Below, piece by piece: positions 21,405-33,599 of a DNA stretch of 64,000 nt; the stretch's first letter is position 1; each line of letters starts with the position of its first letter. The notes under the pieces are model-generated. The model was not told where the DNA came from, did not search any database, and saw only the letters and a program-made list of their open reading frames with translations. This stretch comes from Sinohyriopsis cumingii (lineage: Eukaryota; Mollusca; Bivalvia; Unionida; Unionidae), in the NCBI GenBank assembly GCA_028554795.2, contig CM068835.1:62149719-62213718 (forward strand), read 5' to 3'. The translations under genes were made by a program, and so were the position numbers.

Positions 21405-21720
21405 CAGTATGGACTAGTGGTTAGTGCATCCGTGTCTGATGCGCTAGGTCGTGGGTTCGAACCCCGGCTGAAACATACCAAAGACTTATAAAAATGGTAA
21501 TGCTGCCTAGCTAGGCGCTCATCATTAAGAGGTTAGTGTTAGGAATGGTCGAACTGGTGTCAGGATAATATGAATGACGGGGGACGCCGTGCTACATGTC
21601 TGCGGCATGGTTGCCCAGTGCAAAACATCACTATAAACTGGCACACTGCAGATGTAGTAAGAATATGACTGACAACTTGCTAAAGTTACGTTAAAAATTC
21701 AGATCACAAACAAACATCAT
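21405..21720 (+). repeat. tRNA-derived SINE, family A, copy 2 (fullest)
   Basis: It starts with a tRNA-like promoter region: an A-box-like 'tggactagtggttagtgcat' and a B box in 'gtgggttcgaaccccggctg'. The body follows: 'accaaagacttataaa', 'ctaggcgctcatcattaaga', 'ctggtgtcaggataatatg', 'gctacatgtctgcggcatgg', 'ataaactggcacactgcag'. It ends in a 3' tail with 'ttgctaaagttac' and 'aatcacaaacaaac'-type sequence. This is the most complete copy here; three others are partial or inverted. Confidence 0.85.
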
Positions 21721-21729
21721 AGTACATGC

Positions 21730-23880
21730 ATGAGTACCATGTAACCAAACAATTTACCGTATAATGTCGACAGGGATTGTAAGTTTCTATCTTTGATTAT
21801 ATAAATCCCAAGGCAAGTGGACACATACAGTTACAACGAACCATATTCTTTATTGTTACTTGGTTTAAGTTCAATTTCAAGGTTTTCATGCATCCCAAAT
21901 TCTTTATCTCTATCACTCTAGGTTTCTGAGTACGGAAAGCAGAAGGGATTGCGATGAAATTGTGTATTCATTTAGAGAACGGGCATAATTAATATTTTCA
22001 TACGTCACTAGTGGTTAATAAGTGGACAGAACACAGTAGCAATGGCGCCGTTGCAAGAATGTTTATATATGCATATTAATGCTTCATTGAGTGGATTATA
22101 AATTGATATACCAACAGTATTGGTATATGAAATTGCTTTATACCAACAATATAAAAGCTATGTGGGGGCGCTCACCAGTTATTCTGTACTTTCTGAGAGA
22201 GTGACGTATGTAAGGTGTAGTTATTTGCATTTAAAACAGTCACAATTGAATGTTGGTATACCTCTTTGCTACCATAATGTAATGTGGATGATATTTCTTT
22301 GGATATTATACTTTTGGAAATTGTACATTATCTAAGCACACTGCTAACTAAAATGACTACTCCTTTGTGCTAAAAATCAGCATTAATTAATCTAAAGTAC
22401 ATTATCCATAGGAGCTATTAAAATAAGGAAAATGAATTTTGCCAGACTAGGCATTACCAGCGTCTGAAAGTGCAATTAATGAATTACCAAATATATAAAA
22501 TATAAAGAGAAAGGTAACGGCTCTTTTTTATACAGTTTACCTCTGAAGTTCAGGAAGTAAAAATGTCCAAATGGAGCTAGCACTTTTTTGAAAGGTACAC
22601 ATCTGTAGTGTGGCCTAGCTGTATACTCTATAACCCATATTACACCCTTGAATCATACACTAAAATAAAGGAATTAAAGATTCATTGAATTATATCTAAG
22701 ATTTACAAGTTCTTTAGTCAGTATAACCAGTGAGAAAAGCAGGGGAAATTTTGTTTCTTTAACATTTTAACGCTATGCAAAATGCGAAACTGTAGAGCGC
22801 AAGCTTAAATATATCAAAATAACTGACAAGATACAATATAAATATATAGTACCTGTTGTCAAAACTTGCTTCAAATATTCATGTTATGTCACGGATTACA
22901 AAATGGAAATTGTACACTTTAACATAGATAGACTGATTATAGAAGCTGTGGTCCATTATGTAAAGAAGTGTGATATATTTACTTATACACAAAGGTGCTG
23001 ATATATGTACTTTGGGGAGATCTCAAAGTATGAAAATTGCAAATCATAAAGAATTACTAACTGTACACAACCTTTCTTAACTTTTTTTACCTTGCCCACG
23101 GGATAATGCCAGATACTAATATGAACTTCTTCCTGGCATCAGGCAAGTAGATTCTGAAAGTCCTAATAACAATAATGCCAGTGTTTATTGTAGTCTGCAT
23201 CAAACTGATGACTTGTGCTTGTAACTGATGACGAGAGTTACAGGTATAACAATTGTAAGAGATAGGTGACGGAGTGAGCATAAATTCAGATTCAGTTATT
23301 TTTTATTCCTACTTTTTGAACATCTAACATTATGAATATTCAATTGTTCACATGTCATATTGCACTGAAACTGTTTCAGATCACATATCGTAACAAGTTC
23401 ATGATCTCTCCTCCAAGAAGATCAGACTGATAGGACTTAAGCAACGCTGTTGTGTCCATATTAGACATCAGATCAGCTCCAATTTTGTTTAGAACATAAT
23501 AGACTTCATACGTGTTTTCTTGAAGATCCGATGGCTATATAACTTTCTATTATGGGGTAGAAAAACGATTTTAAAGACGCCTACCATGGTGGCGATACTT
23601 AATATCAGATCGGCACCATTTTTATTTAGGACCATGACATTACATGAAGTCTGTTGGTGAGAACCTCATATTGGTGTGAATATTCACTGAATCTGGTAAG
23701 GCAAAAGGCAAAAAATCTATATGTTAATAGAGAACTAAACAATACGACAAATATCATAAAATCAAGCAAATTTATCTGTACTTTAAGCTTCACTTGCACT
23801 AGTATTGTCCTAGTGTATTTCAGTGCACAATTCTGTAAGAATATTTATCGCTTTAGTGCCTATTCATCTTTCACAGGAAC
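21730..23880. other. no gene; internal short duplication near 23.45-23.65 kb
   Basis: No coding is supported. Around 23455-23515 and 23598-23657 the phrase 'cagatc(a/g)gc(t/a)cca' followed by 'tttatttagga(c/t)c' recurs, suggesting a small local duplication. A related phrase ('gccatcttatttaggttcat') lies at about 40923. Confidence 0.4.
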
Positions 23881-23881
23881 G

Positions 23882-24131
23882 TCGAATGCGACATTGTTGT
23901 TGTGGGGTGTAACGCCATTTTTGAGCATAAATTGGGCTATACATGGCGGGCAGTATTAATGGTGGAGGAAGAACCCGGGAAAACCTCGGAAAGAACCACC
24001 GACCCACAGGAAGCTACTGGCATGCTTTCTCACACTGGCTGAATCCGAGACTCGAACCAACGCAGACAGAGGTGGGATGGCAGTGATCCGTACCGGAGAG
24101 CGCTTTAGACCACTCGGTCACTCGTGGAACC
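23882..24131 (-). repeat. tRNA-derived SINE, family B, copy 1 (fullest)
   Basis: On the minus strand it has a tRNA(Leu/Ser)-like head ('gtgaccgagtggtctaaagc') and a B box ('ttggttcgagtctcg'). The body follows: 'gaaagcatgccagtagcttc', 'gggtcggtggttctttcc', 'gggttcttcctccaccatta', 'ctgaaa/ctcaaaaatggcgtt' and a tail 'accccacaacaacaa'. Five further partial copies occur in this window. Confidence 0.85.
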
Positions 24132-24395
24132 ACTCGAATGCGTCATACAGCTGAGTGCAACGCAGCGAGCATACTAAGCAGGGAAACAAACTAAATCCGC
24201 GTATTTAATATGCTGAAGACATTGTGTCCACGGTATAATACATTTTGAGCAAACTTACTTGACCAAATCGGTTTGAAAAGGTGAATTTTGACCTCTCTAA
24301 CCCTTACTTAGTGATATGGGGCAGTGCGGGTGGCGGGAGCAGAGGTCTGCATTGCCATACAATTAAAGATATCCTTGAAAGTGTCTGACATTTGC

Positions 24396-24547
<152 letters not shown>

Positions 24548-24598
24548 TACATTTTTAGACTTATGATTATATTATACATAAATACTTCCATACATATC

Positions 24599-24599
24599 A

Positions 24600-24631
<32 letters not shown>

Positions 24632-24743
24632 GGCAATATTATCAACAATAATGTTCTTCATTAGGGACCTTTTAGTGAACATAAAATATGTAGAGCTGAA
24701 ATTGGTCCCTATTATTATTATTATTATTATTATTATTACTGAA

Positions 24744-24788
<45 letters not shown>

Positions 24789-24790
24789 GT
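24599..24790. repeat. (TAA)n / (TTA)n inverted pair around TAGGGACC...GGTCCCTA
   Basis: TAA repeats (24599-24630) are followed by 'tagggacc' at 24662. About 35 bp later comes 'ggtcccta' leading into TTA repeats (24710-24738 and 24745-24788). The whole can fold back on itself. The poly-Ile and poly-Asn frames are artefacts. Confidence 0.85.
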
Positions 24791-24799
24791 CTCTATTCT

Positions 24800-26235
24800 A
24801 CAACGGAAATTAAAGGAAACTTTTCTCATCCATTTGATAAGGGAGAAAATTTCGGAATATCAGCGGGTTTTAATGAACCATCTAAGATGTGGCTTGAAAG
24901 TATCAAGCACATTTTTTTGTAGCATATGGCTGTATTTACAGCATGGTTCTTGGGGAAATCAGCCTAAACCGCAGAATCTCACATCACAGAAAAGATCCTT
25001 ACTATTTATATCATCATTATCATCAGCATCATAATCAAAATCATCATTCTGAGAGATACTTATGTAATTTGGTTACTTTTGATTTACACCGCTTGTTAAA
25101 TCCAAGGCGAAGGCAAATTTGTATTCGTCAGTTTTGTGTGTTTGATTTGACATTGTATTATTTTCCTTCTATGGACATTCATGTGTAGTACTACCTATAC
25201 CACTTTACTGAAAATGGACTTGTCCAGGAACCGGAAATGACTGACAAGCATGGTCGTCTTTTAAACGTTAAACTTCGTTTGAACTGATATGCTCATATCA
25301 TTACTGTGTTAGGGCCACCCTGTGCATAGTCAGCTTTTAAAATTATAAATAAATAAATGAACTGATTACGTTCTGAGCATCTCTGATGTCACTGGTGCCT
25401 CTTGCTTGTTTTAAATTGGAGGGGGTTACAAACAAACGGGTAAGTATATTTAGACTATAGTTTAAGCTAGATTTAGTAGAACTTGCCGTTGTTATTTAAT
25501 AGGATGGCCATGTCAGCATGTGATATGTCAGAGCACATTCACATCAACACGTATATTCACGCAGAAAAGTAAGTCTCAAATTTGGAAAACTCTGCATATT
25601 GCTCTTAATATTTCTACACCTCCAAACTAAGCCCTAACGACTTTTATTTGACTTAGGATTATCCTATACGTATATACAGTAGTCAACAGCATCGCCATTG
25701 CTATGCGTCAGCTGTGAGAATGCAACTATAATTAATGGCCACCATATTGCTTACATCAACGTTGTGTTGACAACAGCTGTATTGGGTATATAGGTCTTTT
25801 GTAATATGTGTTTTTTTACAGTGATACAGAGTAATGGACTATTAAATGTGCTATTTACTAGCTATTATTAGCACATGGTTAATATTTGGCCTAGACTGGA
25901 CATCAGAAGACGTCACTGTCCTGTGCATTAAACATATATGCGTGATACAAAGCTGAAGGAAAAACAATATATTGATAATTTATTGTCATCTACCTCGTGT
26001 TAATGGGAAAGCTGGATAGAGAAGTCAGTTTGGCATTATTGCTATGTCAAGAAATATTGAAATTTTAGTTATTATAGGGCTCAAAGTTTATGTGACACGT
26101 TCAATTGCCCATTTGAACGTTGGTCCATGATGAAGTATAAGATACATATATATAAAGAGAGAAAGAGAGAGAGATGTAAATATTAATTTTGTTTATAATA
26201 AGTGGGATGATTCATTATAAAGCTAAAACATATAT
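24800..26235. other. no recognised feature
   Basis: Unique-looking AT-rich DNA. A short frame 25503-25571 beginning 'MAMSACDMSEHIHI' abuts a consensus-like donor 'aaaagtaagt', but nothing else supports an exon. Confidence 0.35.
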
Positions 26236-26240
26236 TTAAA

Positions 26241-26389
26241 CGACATATTACTTGCCATTTCAACCATAGTACCCAGGTCACAATCGTAAAACACTAGTAA
26301 TGTTTGGTTTAAGTGATATTTACTTGCCATTTCAACCGTACGGCCCACGTCACAATTGTAAAAGATTTATAATGTTTTGGTTTAAATGT
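26241..26389 (+). repeat. two-unit tandem repeat, about 74 bp each
   Basis: 'ttacttgccatttcaacc' ... 'gtcacaat(c/t)gtaaaa' ... 'taatgttt(t)ggttta' occurs twice in direct order with small differences. Confidence 0.85.
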
Positions 26390-26524
26390 TTCGTTTCCTT
26401 CGGTTTCTAAATGATCACGTTTCTCCACACATTCCAGAAACAAGAAAATGTTATTCAGACGTTTATTCAGTATGCAAGTTACCTATCAGTGTCATAATTA
26501 TTCGAGACTACAGCATTGTTGCTA

Positions 26525-29500
26525 AGACAATGCGGCCATTGCGCGAAATTCACCAAATGGAGACTCTACAAAGTACGCATGAATATAAAGTTTACCATAT
26601 TTGAGCTTTCAAGAAAAAAAGACACTCCGGAGAGTGGCTTTATCTGTATGTGAATCTTTATAGAGGTCTAAGTATTATTATACGCTCATTTTTTCTCCGT
26701 TAATTTTCCATTGTCATAATCGTTCAATATTTTACGATATATAGTACACATGTACTTAATATTGCACCCATAAAGGAAATACTTTATATCGTAAACAAAC
26801 AATGACTGCAAACGCGAGCATTTTTATTTGCAAACAAATCACGTGCACTCACGTAGCAGGCGCTGTATGTTTTGGTTGATTCAATTTGTTTCTCAGTGAA
26901 CATAAGCAGATGTTTCGTGGACTGCTACATACAAGCTGCTTTGCTACATTCCTCGTTAACGTTTTTGATACAATATTTCGGATTTAGGCGGGCGATAGAC
27001 GCAAGCTTTCATAAAAGTGCTGCGTACCTTAAAATCACATGCAAGAGGCAAGGTATAAACTGTCCATTTTAACTGGCAATGATAATGGCACAAAATATAC
27101 TCACAGTTTTACATCATGAATTTCCTCAAAATGTACTTTGTTAATTCTGCAAATACGAATTACATGAGCCATGTCATGGGTTCTCAAGCTTGATTACACA
27201 TTTCGAAATTGTACTGTCATTTCGAGTATATTCCTAGTACAATTACATCCTTCTTACTGCACTCAGAATGAAATAAACATTATATTCCATAGCGCGTTTT
27301 GATAATTGCAATTGAAAAACGTCATATTTGTCACAAAATATGATTTCAAACATTCAATAACAGAACAGAAACACACTTGCAGATGTCAACACGTTGCTCC
27401 GTCACCGCTGAAATCCGATGTACATCATGTTCAATTGACACTGATAAAGCCAGTCCAGAATCACGAAATGTCGTGAAAACGACAAAAATACCAAATTATA
27501 TTCATTCAAGATGAAATGAAAAAGATGATTCAATGCGCATTCATTCACAAAATTTCAATTTTAAGAGGACCAAAAACGTCATTTACTTTAGAACGTTATG
27601 TCTAGCGCGCGACTAATTTCAAATTTATTTGGGCGGACGTATGTGCGCATTAATAATGTTGTTGCTGTGTAATGAAGAATATCAGCTTGTGCATTTAGTT
27701 TGGAATACCGTATACATTCAGTTACTTTGTTTCCTGCAGGGTATTTTTGTTTACATAGTTAAGCCTTAGGTAGAATAAGAATCTGACCATATAAAACAAG
27801 ATTACTGCATTTGCATAGTAAAATATAAACTAGTTTTCTCGGATGGATATACTGCACTCCCAAGGTCGTGCAGTGTTTCCATTCGAAAAATTCATTGATA
27901 TTTTCCCATACAAATGCAGGAACCTATATTTACTGGCGAAATGGGACATTTAATCATACTCGCATTATGTAGATAAACTGAAGCGTTCTTTCCGTATAAA
28001 TTGTACTGAATCTTAATGCCACCAAACAACTGATCAATTTGGGTCACTTGTGTATTGACATATTGTCAAAGTTCAGCATTTGTCATCACTGTGTGAAGAA
28101 GGTCATATACACAATTAGCCAAACTACTCAAAATATAGTGCATTTTAAGTTCTACTTTGTAAATACCTGATTAACTCTCAAGTACACATATAGTTATAGT
28201 TGCTCCTCCCCGTTACTTAAGCAACAACCATTTTTACCTGTGAATTTCCATTTTGAATATACGCTGATTTTGCTTTGAAACAAATCGTCTTGTAGAAGTG
28301 GTCTGACCAGTTGGAACAATATTGAAGTGAAGCATATTATAACGTTCAGGTGATGAGTCAGAACGCATTACGAACTATATTTCCAGGTGTTATTTGTGCT
28401 ACAAATGTGTGCTAATCCTGTGAAAATGGGTACAGCTTATCTTGCCCGATGAATTTATTGTTTGGGGAAATTAAAATTAGGTATAATTCTACAATGCAGA
28501 ACTCACCGAATATATTAAGTGTATATATTGTGTGATGAACTGATGAAATACCAAATTAGGTTCATTAAGTATGTATGTTCCCTTTCATTCCTCACGACAT
28601 TTTCCTAAGGAATATATTGCACAAGATATTATGACAGTTATCTGAAATTATTCAGATGCACACTTCTTCTAATAAGTGATTCTTGTGAATTGCCAATTAA
28701 CTTTAAAAGGAGCAATGCCGTATGTCACAGACGTTAATTGGTAATGCACATCTTTTTTTTATAAATATTTATTTAGCTGTTAGCCTAGAATACGTTTGTT
28801 ACTTCTTCATCATCATCTTTTCGTTATCATTGCCCTCTTTTCCCTCCTTCTGTGATATTAAGGATGTGCGACTACTACACGAACCAGTTAGGTTAATCTG
28901 GTTTAAACCAGATAGACATTTGTTGCAATTTAATATCTCGAATCAGTACACAAGAAAATTTTTCCGTCGCTTGTGTCTTTCTTGTTTATAATTTCTTATG
29001 TTTTATAACGCAAAACTACTCCAAGTGTTCAGGACCAAAGTCTAAACTGGTGCCATCTGCGCTACTTTTACGTTTTCAAAACCGATTATCACTGTATACG
29101 TGAATATTTCTGAACCACTCCTACAAGTATCACAAGGTTCATGGTCAATGTAGAGATTCAAAATAATGTTTGCATCGCGTATTAAACGTGTAAAAGAATA
29201 AACAAGTCCACGAAATAATTTATTGGCAGTTCGCTGTTTTGGACCTGTCAAATTATTGTTGACTAATATGAAATTTGCATACAACATACATATGAATAGA
29301 ATTCAGCTGGCTGAACGAAAATCTTCGTGCGCTAGCGGGTGAAAGTTTGCATGGTTGAACTGCTTCACTAGAATAACGTCATTTCAAATCTCAGTAGAAC
29401 TGATGATTTCTCTACACCTTTATTGTAATCTGCGGTACGAAATATGTTTTACATACAAATGGTTAACATGAGTAACTAATAATTACAAAACAAGGGTGGT

Positions 29501-29940
29501 ATTTATAGCAAGGGCTGGGTTTTAAAAAATGACGTTGTATGCACCACGTTACATAATAAACTAGTGTTATAATACTCATTTTAACCTGATCTCGACTTGC
29601 TTGCTGCATCGCAGCATCGAAAACTGTGACGTAATACCCTGTCTTAACTAATAGAATGGTTTAACCTTGCCTTTTACAAAACATTACATAAAAATTGAGA
29701 TGCAAGCACAAGTAGCATGCATAGATTGTGACGTAATATCCATTACATAAAAAGTAAAAAGTATAATTTGATTTGGAATCGATTTCTACGTTACAATGCA
29801 CAGAAATAAAATGAATGTTAAACTCATATAATCATTCGACTGGTCTCTAAATCATGGTACACAAATATATACGTGGTTGCATAATGTGAATAATTGCTAA
29901 AGATATCTTAAAATGTTTCTTGCTTAAATTAATAAAAATA
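26525..29940 (+). repeat. segmental repeat E, copy 1 (with about 1.2 kb extra DNA)
   Basis: It is colinear with 60855-63035. Shared blocks in order include 'aatgcggccattgcgcgaaa', 'aaagtacgcatgaata', 'gacactccgg', 'ctggcgaaatgggacattta', 'ttgtactgaatct', 'ggaatatattgcac', 'gacgttgtatgcaccacg', 'acataataaactagtgt' and 'gatctcgacttgcttgc'. Between about 26680 and 27905 this copy holds sequence absent from the other, so one copy gained or the other lost about 1.2 kb. No terminal inverted repeat is obvious. Confidence 0.85.
29042..29287 (-). other. open frame conserved between both copies of repeat E
   Basis: The 81-codon minus-strand frame shares ordered blocks with the frame at 62169-62426: 'NFILV', 'GLVYS', 'LNLY.D' and 'RSG.EI..Y'. 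The two frames differ by in-frame insertions of several residues. There is no signal peptide, no recognised domain and no match to a protein family I know. It may be a real small coding region of the repeat or chance maintenance over a young duplication. Confidence 0.3.
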
Positions 29941-31261
29941 AAAATAGTGAAAATGTCGTTATTATTTTCAGTATAGAAAACTGCGAAATCATATTTCTAA
30001 ATCGTTATTGCATCATATGTTTTAAATAGTGAATGATCTTCTTCGAATTGTTCTGTAAGGTATACATTCTTAAAAAGACCAAGAAAGTGTCCAAAAGAAG
30101 TATGCCATATTGCATTTGTCTCTCAGGGAAAAGAACTGAGACACATAAAATGACGAAGGAAAATTGAAAACAACATTATAACGAAACGGTTATGACATTC
30201 ATTAATTCGTATTTTACTCGAATAGTGGTTTACGATGGTGCCAATCAGAACTTCACTGGATTTTGTAATCACATTGTAACATCTTTGATGGTGATCATCA
30301 ATAACAAAGACATTTGGTTCAATGAAGTACTATTCGGAGGAACTATCATGACGTCAACTCAAGAGTGAGTGCAGGTTAAGTATAGGCATTGTGACAAGAA
30401 AACAAAGTCTCTAAATATTGTAAATAGTGTCAAAATGATAAATGTGAGTGAACGTTTATCAACACCTCATGAAAAAGGCGCATTGAAAGAAAATGGAGAC
30501 CACCTGAGATACCCGCTGGGGACAAACATGAAAATTTTAAGATATTGTTTGCTGTTAGGAAATAGTTCAAGAATCATTGGGTTTTATTCCTCTAATACTA
30601 ATTTTAGACATATCGTCAGTGGACCATTGAAGGTATTACAGATAAACTTCTTTTCAATGAATATTCCATGAATAATCTTTATTGATTATGTTGTTGTTTA
30701 AAATATAAGGCATTTAAGTACCAAGAACTAATTTCAAATGAACTCTGACTAACAAAAATAAGGTAAGAAAGAAGTACATTGGAAAAGCACTTTTAGCATG
30801 GTGGTGGAGTTCTAGTTCTCTTGTCCATACCTCAAGATTTTCTTCGTGATAGTTTATGTGACTTAGTTTATCTCATTAACTCTCCAGGGAGGCAGCAGCA
30901 GAAAGAACCGTGTCATATAAATATGCTAAAGAAGTAGTTTGTTATATAGAGACCAAGGTATCATTCAATCCGTTTAGTTGTAAGGGTCCTAAACAGTGAG
31001 GATGAAAACTATGGAATGCAATATGACCGTATTGACTCAGGTTTAACCAATCCGTGGAATTTAAAGGTATTACAGTTTGGACCAGAACCTTTCACATCTT
31101 CATATTGTACGAATTAGAATGGTACTAATGTAATGAATACGATTCCGAGATATTGGGTTTGGTTGGTGGAGACATAAAGAAAGTCTTCACAGTTGGACAG
31201 ATTACATGCATTCATTGGCTTAATAATTTCTGTTCAGCAAGGAAGACACGGATGTATTAAA
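29941..31261. other. no recognised feature
   Basis: The 100-codon frame at 30369-30671 has no recognisable domain and no splice or promoter context. The rest is AT-rich unique-looking sequence. Confidence 0.4.
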
Positions 31262-31380
31262 GGCTTGGTTCTTCCCGGGGTTTTCCACGGTTCTTCCTCC
31301 ACCATTAATACTGGCCCCCATGCATAGCCTATCGTGTGCTGAAAAATGGCGTTAAACCCCACAACAACAACAACATATAT
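31262..31380 (+). repeat. SINE family B, 3' half (copy 2)
   Basis: 'ggttcttcccggggttttcc', 'cttcctccaccattaatact', 'gcctatcgtgtgctgaaaaa' and a tail 'aaaccccacaacaacaacaa' match the body and tail of the copy at 23882-24131. Confidence 0.85.
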
Positions 31381-31664
31381 ATAAATGGAGTCGGGAAGGG
31401 TTTAATATGTCATATGTTATACAGTTCAAAAATACTAGATCACTTATGCATTCTTTTCAGTCTGAAATAACTGGTTTAACTGAAATGGATACATACTGTA
31501 TGATCCTAGCGCGATCGACACCTATACCTGTCTATCAGTCTGTCAGTCTGTCAGTTCTGCCTTCAGCTTTTTTATATTATTGAAATACATGCTGGAACAA
31601 TTACAATGTATACAATCTTATGACACAGTTCATGTATTTTCCAATAGCTTTTCATTAGACTGAT

Positions 31665-31860
31665 ATCTCACCTCTGTCCACGTGTATCCTAGTCTAGGGC
31701 TCAGCCAACGTGGGTATGCGCGAAAGCTTGCCAGCATATTTCCGTGATCGGTGGTTCTTCTCTGGTCTTTCCCGGTTTCTTCTTCCATCAGTTATACTGG
31801 TCACCTTATATATCCTATCATGTGCTGAAAATGGCGTTTGACTCACAACAGAAACTACTC
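31665..31860 (+). repeat. SINE family B, truncated copy 3
   Basis: It contains 'cagccaacgtgggtatgcgc', 'gaaagcttgccagcatattt', 'gatcggtggttcttctctgg' and 'tcatgtgctgaaaatggcgt'. It lies about 285 bp from copy 2 in the same orientation. Confidence 0.8.
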
Positions 31861-31869
31861 AGTACGGCT

Positions 31870-33599
31870 GTAAATTTTAATTCTTCTTATTTTGAGTAAA
31901 TAAATCTCCACAATCCAAACAACCTTCATAAATAAAACGACAAGCAATTAATACAGGAGAAACGTCTTGATTGCATTGAAATTAAAAAGAAGATGAATTA
32001 TGGCAACTCCTTTAAGACAAAGAGATAAACTGTCACAGTTTTTAATACCATATTTAGCTTTTATCTGATATACAAGTGTTTCAAGTAAAGTATTTGAGAG
32101 AAATCATATAATAATTATATGTTACAAACTGCGTGAGGAAAAATGTGCTCTTCCATGTGACCGAGATAGAATATAAGTATATTGTTTGACTTTATCCACT
32201 GCACTTATGTACATCTTGATTTACAGGAGAAGAATAGCATTTTAGGGACGGGAATTTAATTGTAATACTATGGTGATAAATTAAACAAATGGCTACTGTT
32301 ACTCATTCGTCTTTGTAAAGTGTCGAATTTTGAACAGTATTGAGCCTTAATGTTTAATGCATTGAGCATTAAAAATTATCTTAATTAAGCAAGAAAGCTC
32401 CTTGTGACATGTCACTTTAACCTTTTTTCCTTCCCTCCCCCAATGTCAGTGTTATACTTGAAAGGCCAGCATCCATAACTCATTGAGACTTGACCGAGGC
32501 ATCGCAACGCTCTCTTGAGAAAGTATACATTTGAGCTACCAATCGTAACCGCTTGATATGAACTCATAGAAAATAGTCATTTTCAACTTAAAATTGATAT
32601 GCAACGTAGTTGAGATATTCTAGGCTATCTAAAATTTAACGAAATAAATGATTATCTTGGGAACATTTAGGAACCACTGCGGACGATTGGTCAGAGTAAT
32701 TAGAGCATACACTTTGGAAGTAATGTGATTTTATAGTGACGACGAAAAATTATTTGGTCCGAAATTTCCTGAGAGAGGAGAGGTTTGGCTGCAATGATGC
32801 CTAAAAGAAAATGGGACCAGGTGGCTTTCTTGTAAGAGAAGACAGGGTTTAGTGCTAGGACCGAAGTAAGTTAGGGATTGCTCTGAACTAGAATTTTGTG
32901 AATTGTGAGCGATACTAATCGATCATGTGATAATTTAGAAAAAGAGATACGGTAATGTAAGATACATTCACAGGTCAATTTATGTTAGGTCGCTGTGAAG
33001 CGAGAGTGAAACTCTATCGAATCAGGTCAGAATTTATGCAGTGTTTGGATAGCTAGTTATGCTTCTGAGTAAAGTAAGAGAGGAGATATTGTGTACGAAT
33101 AGGAAGTGATATGTATAGAGATTTATGTGTAATTTTGTAATTTAAAAAAACAGCTTTCTCGGAGAGAGAGGACAGTTAAAATACTGAAGACGTGTTCAGA
33201 ATAAAGGACTAGGAGGTCCAGGAACTTGATGACTCGTTCAGAATATGAAGAATATAGAATAGGAAGACGTGATAACGGCTCACGAAAGGATGGTGGTGCA
33301 ATCAGTTGTTGACATTGCGCTCTTTTCACCACTCGTTATTATGATGCAATTGATCCAAATTAGACACTGCTATTAAATTATGTTAACATAACTTAGACTA
33401 AATTGGACTTGCCTCTTTTAATTGTTATAGATTAAATTTCGTTATTTTTTTTGTCTAAGGGGGATTATGTTAACCACTACATATATATTATTTTCGCAAT
33501 AATTAATTGCAACATTTTTCAACGTATTATTATATAATTGACGTATATTCGATGATTATATGATCTATTTATAGTATTCTCTTCGAGAGTAACAGTTGG
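31870..33599. other. no recognised feature
   Basis: No coding or matched repeat is supported. A purine-rich stretch (32750-33280) gives misleading minus-strand frames. Confidence 0.4.
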
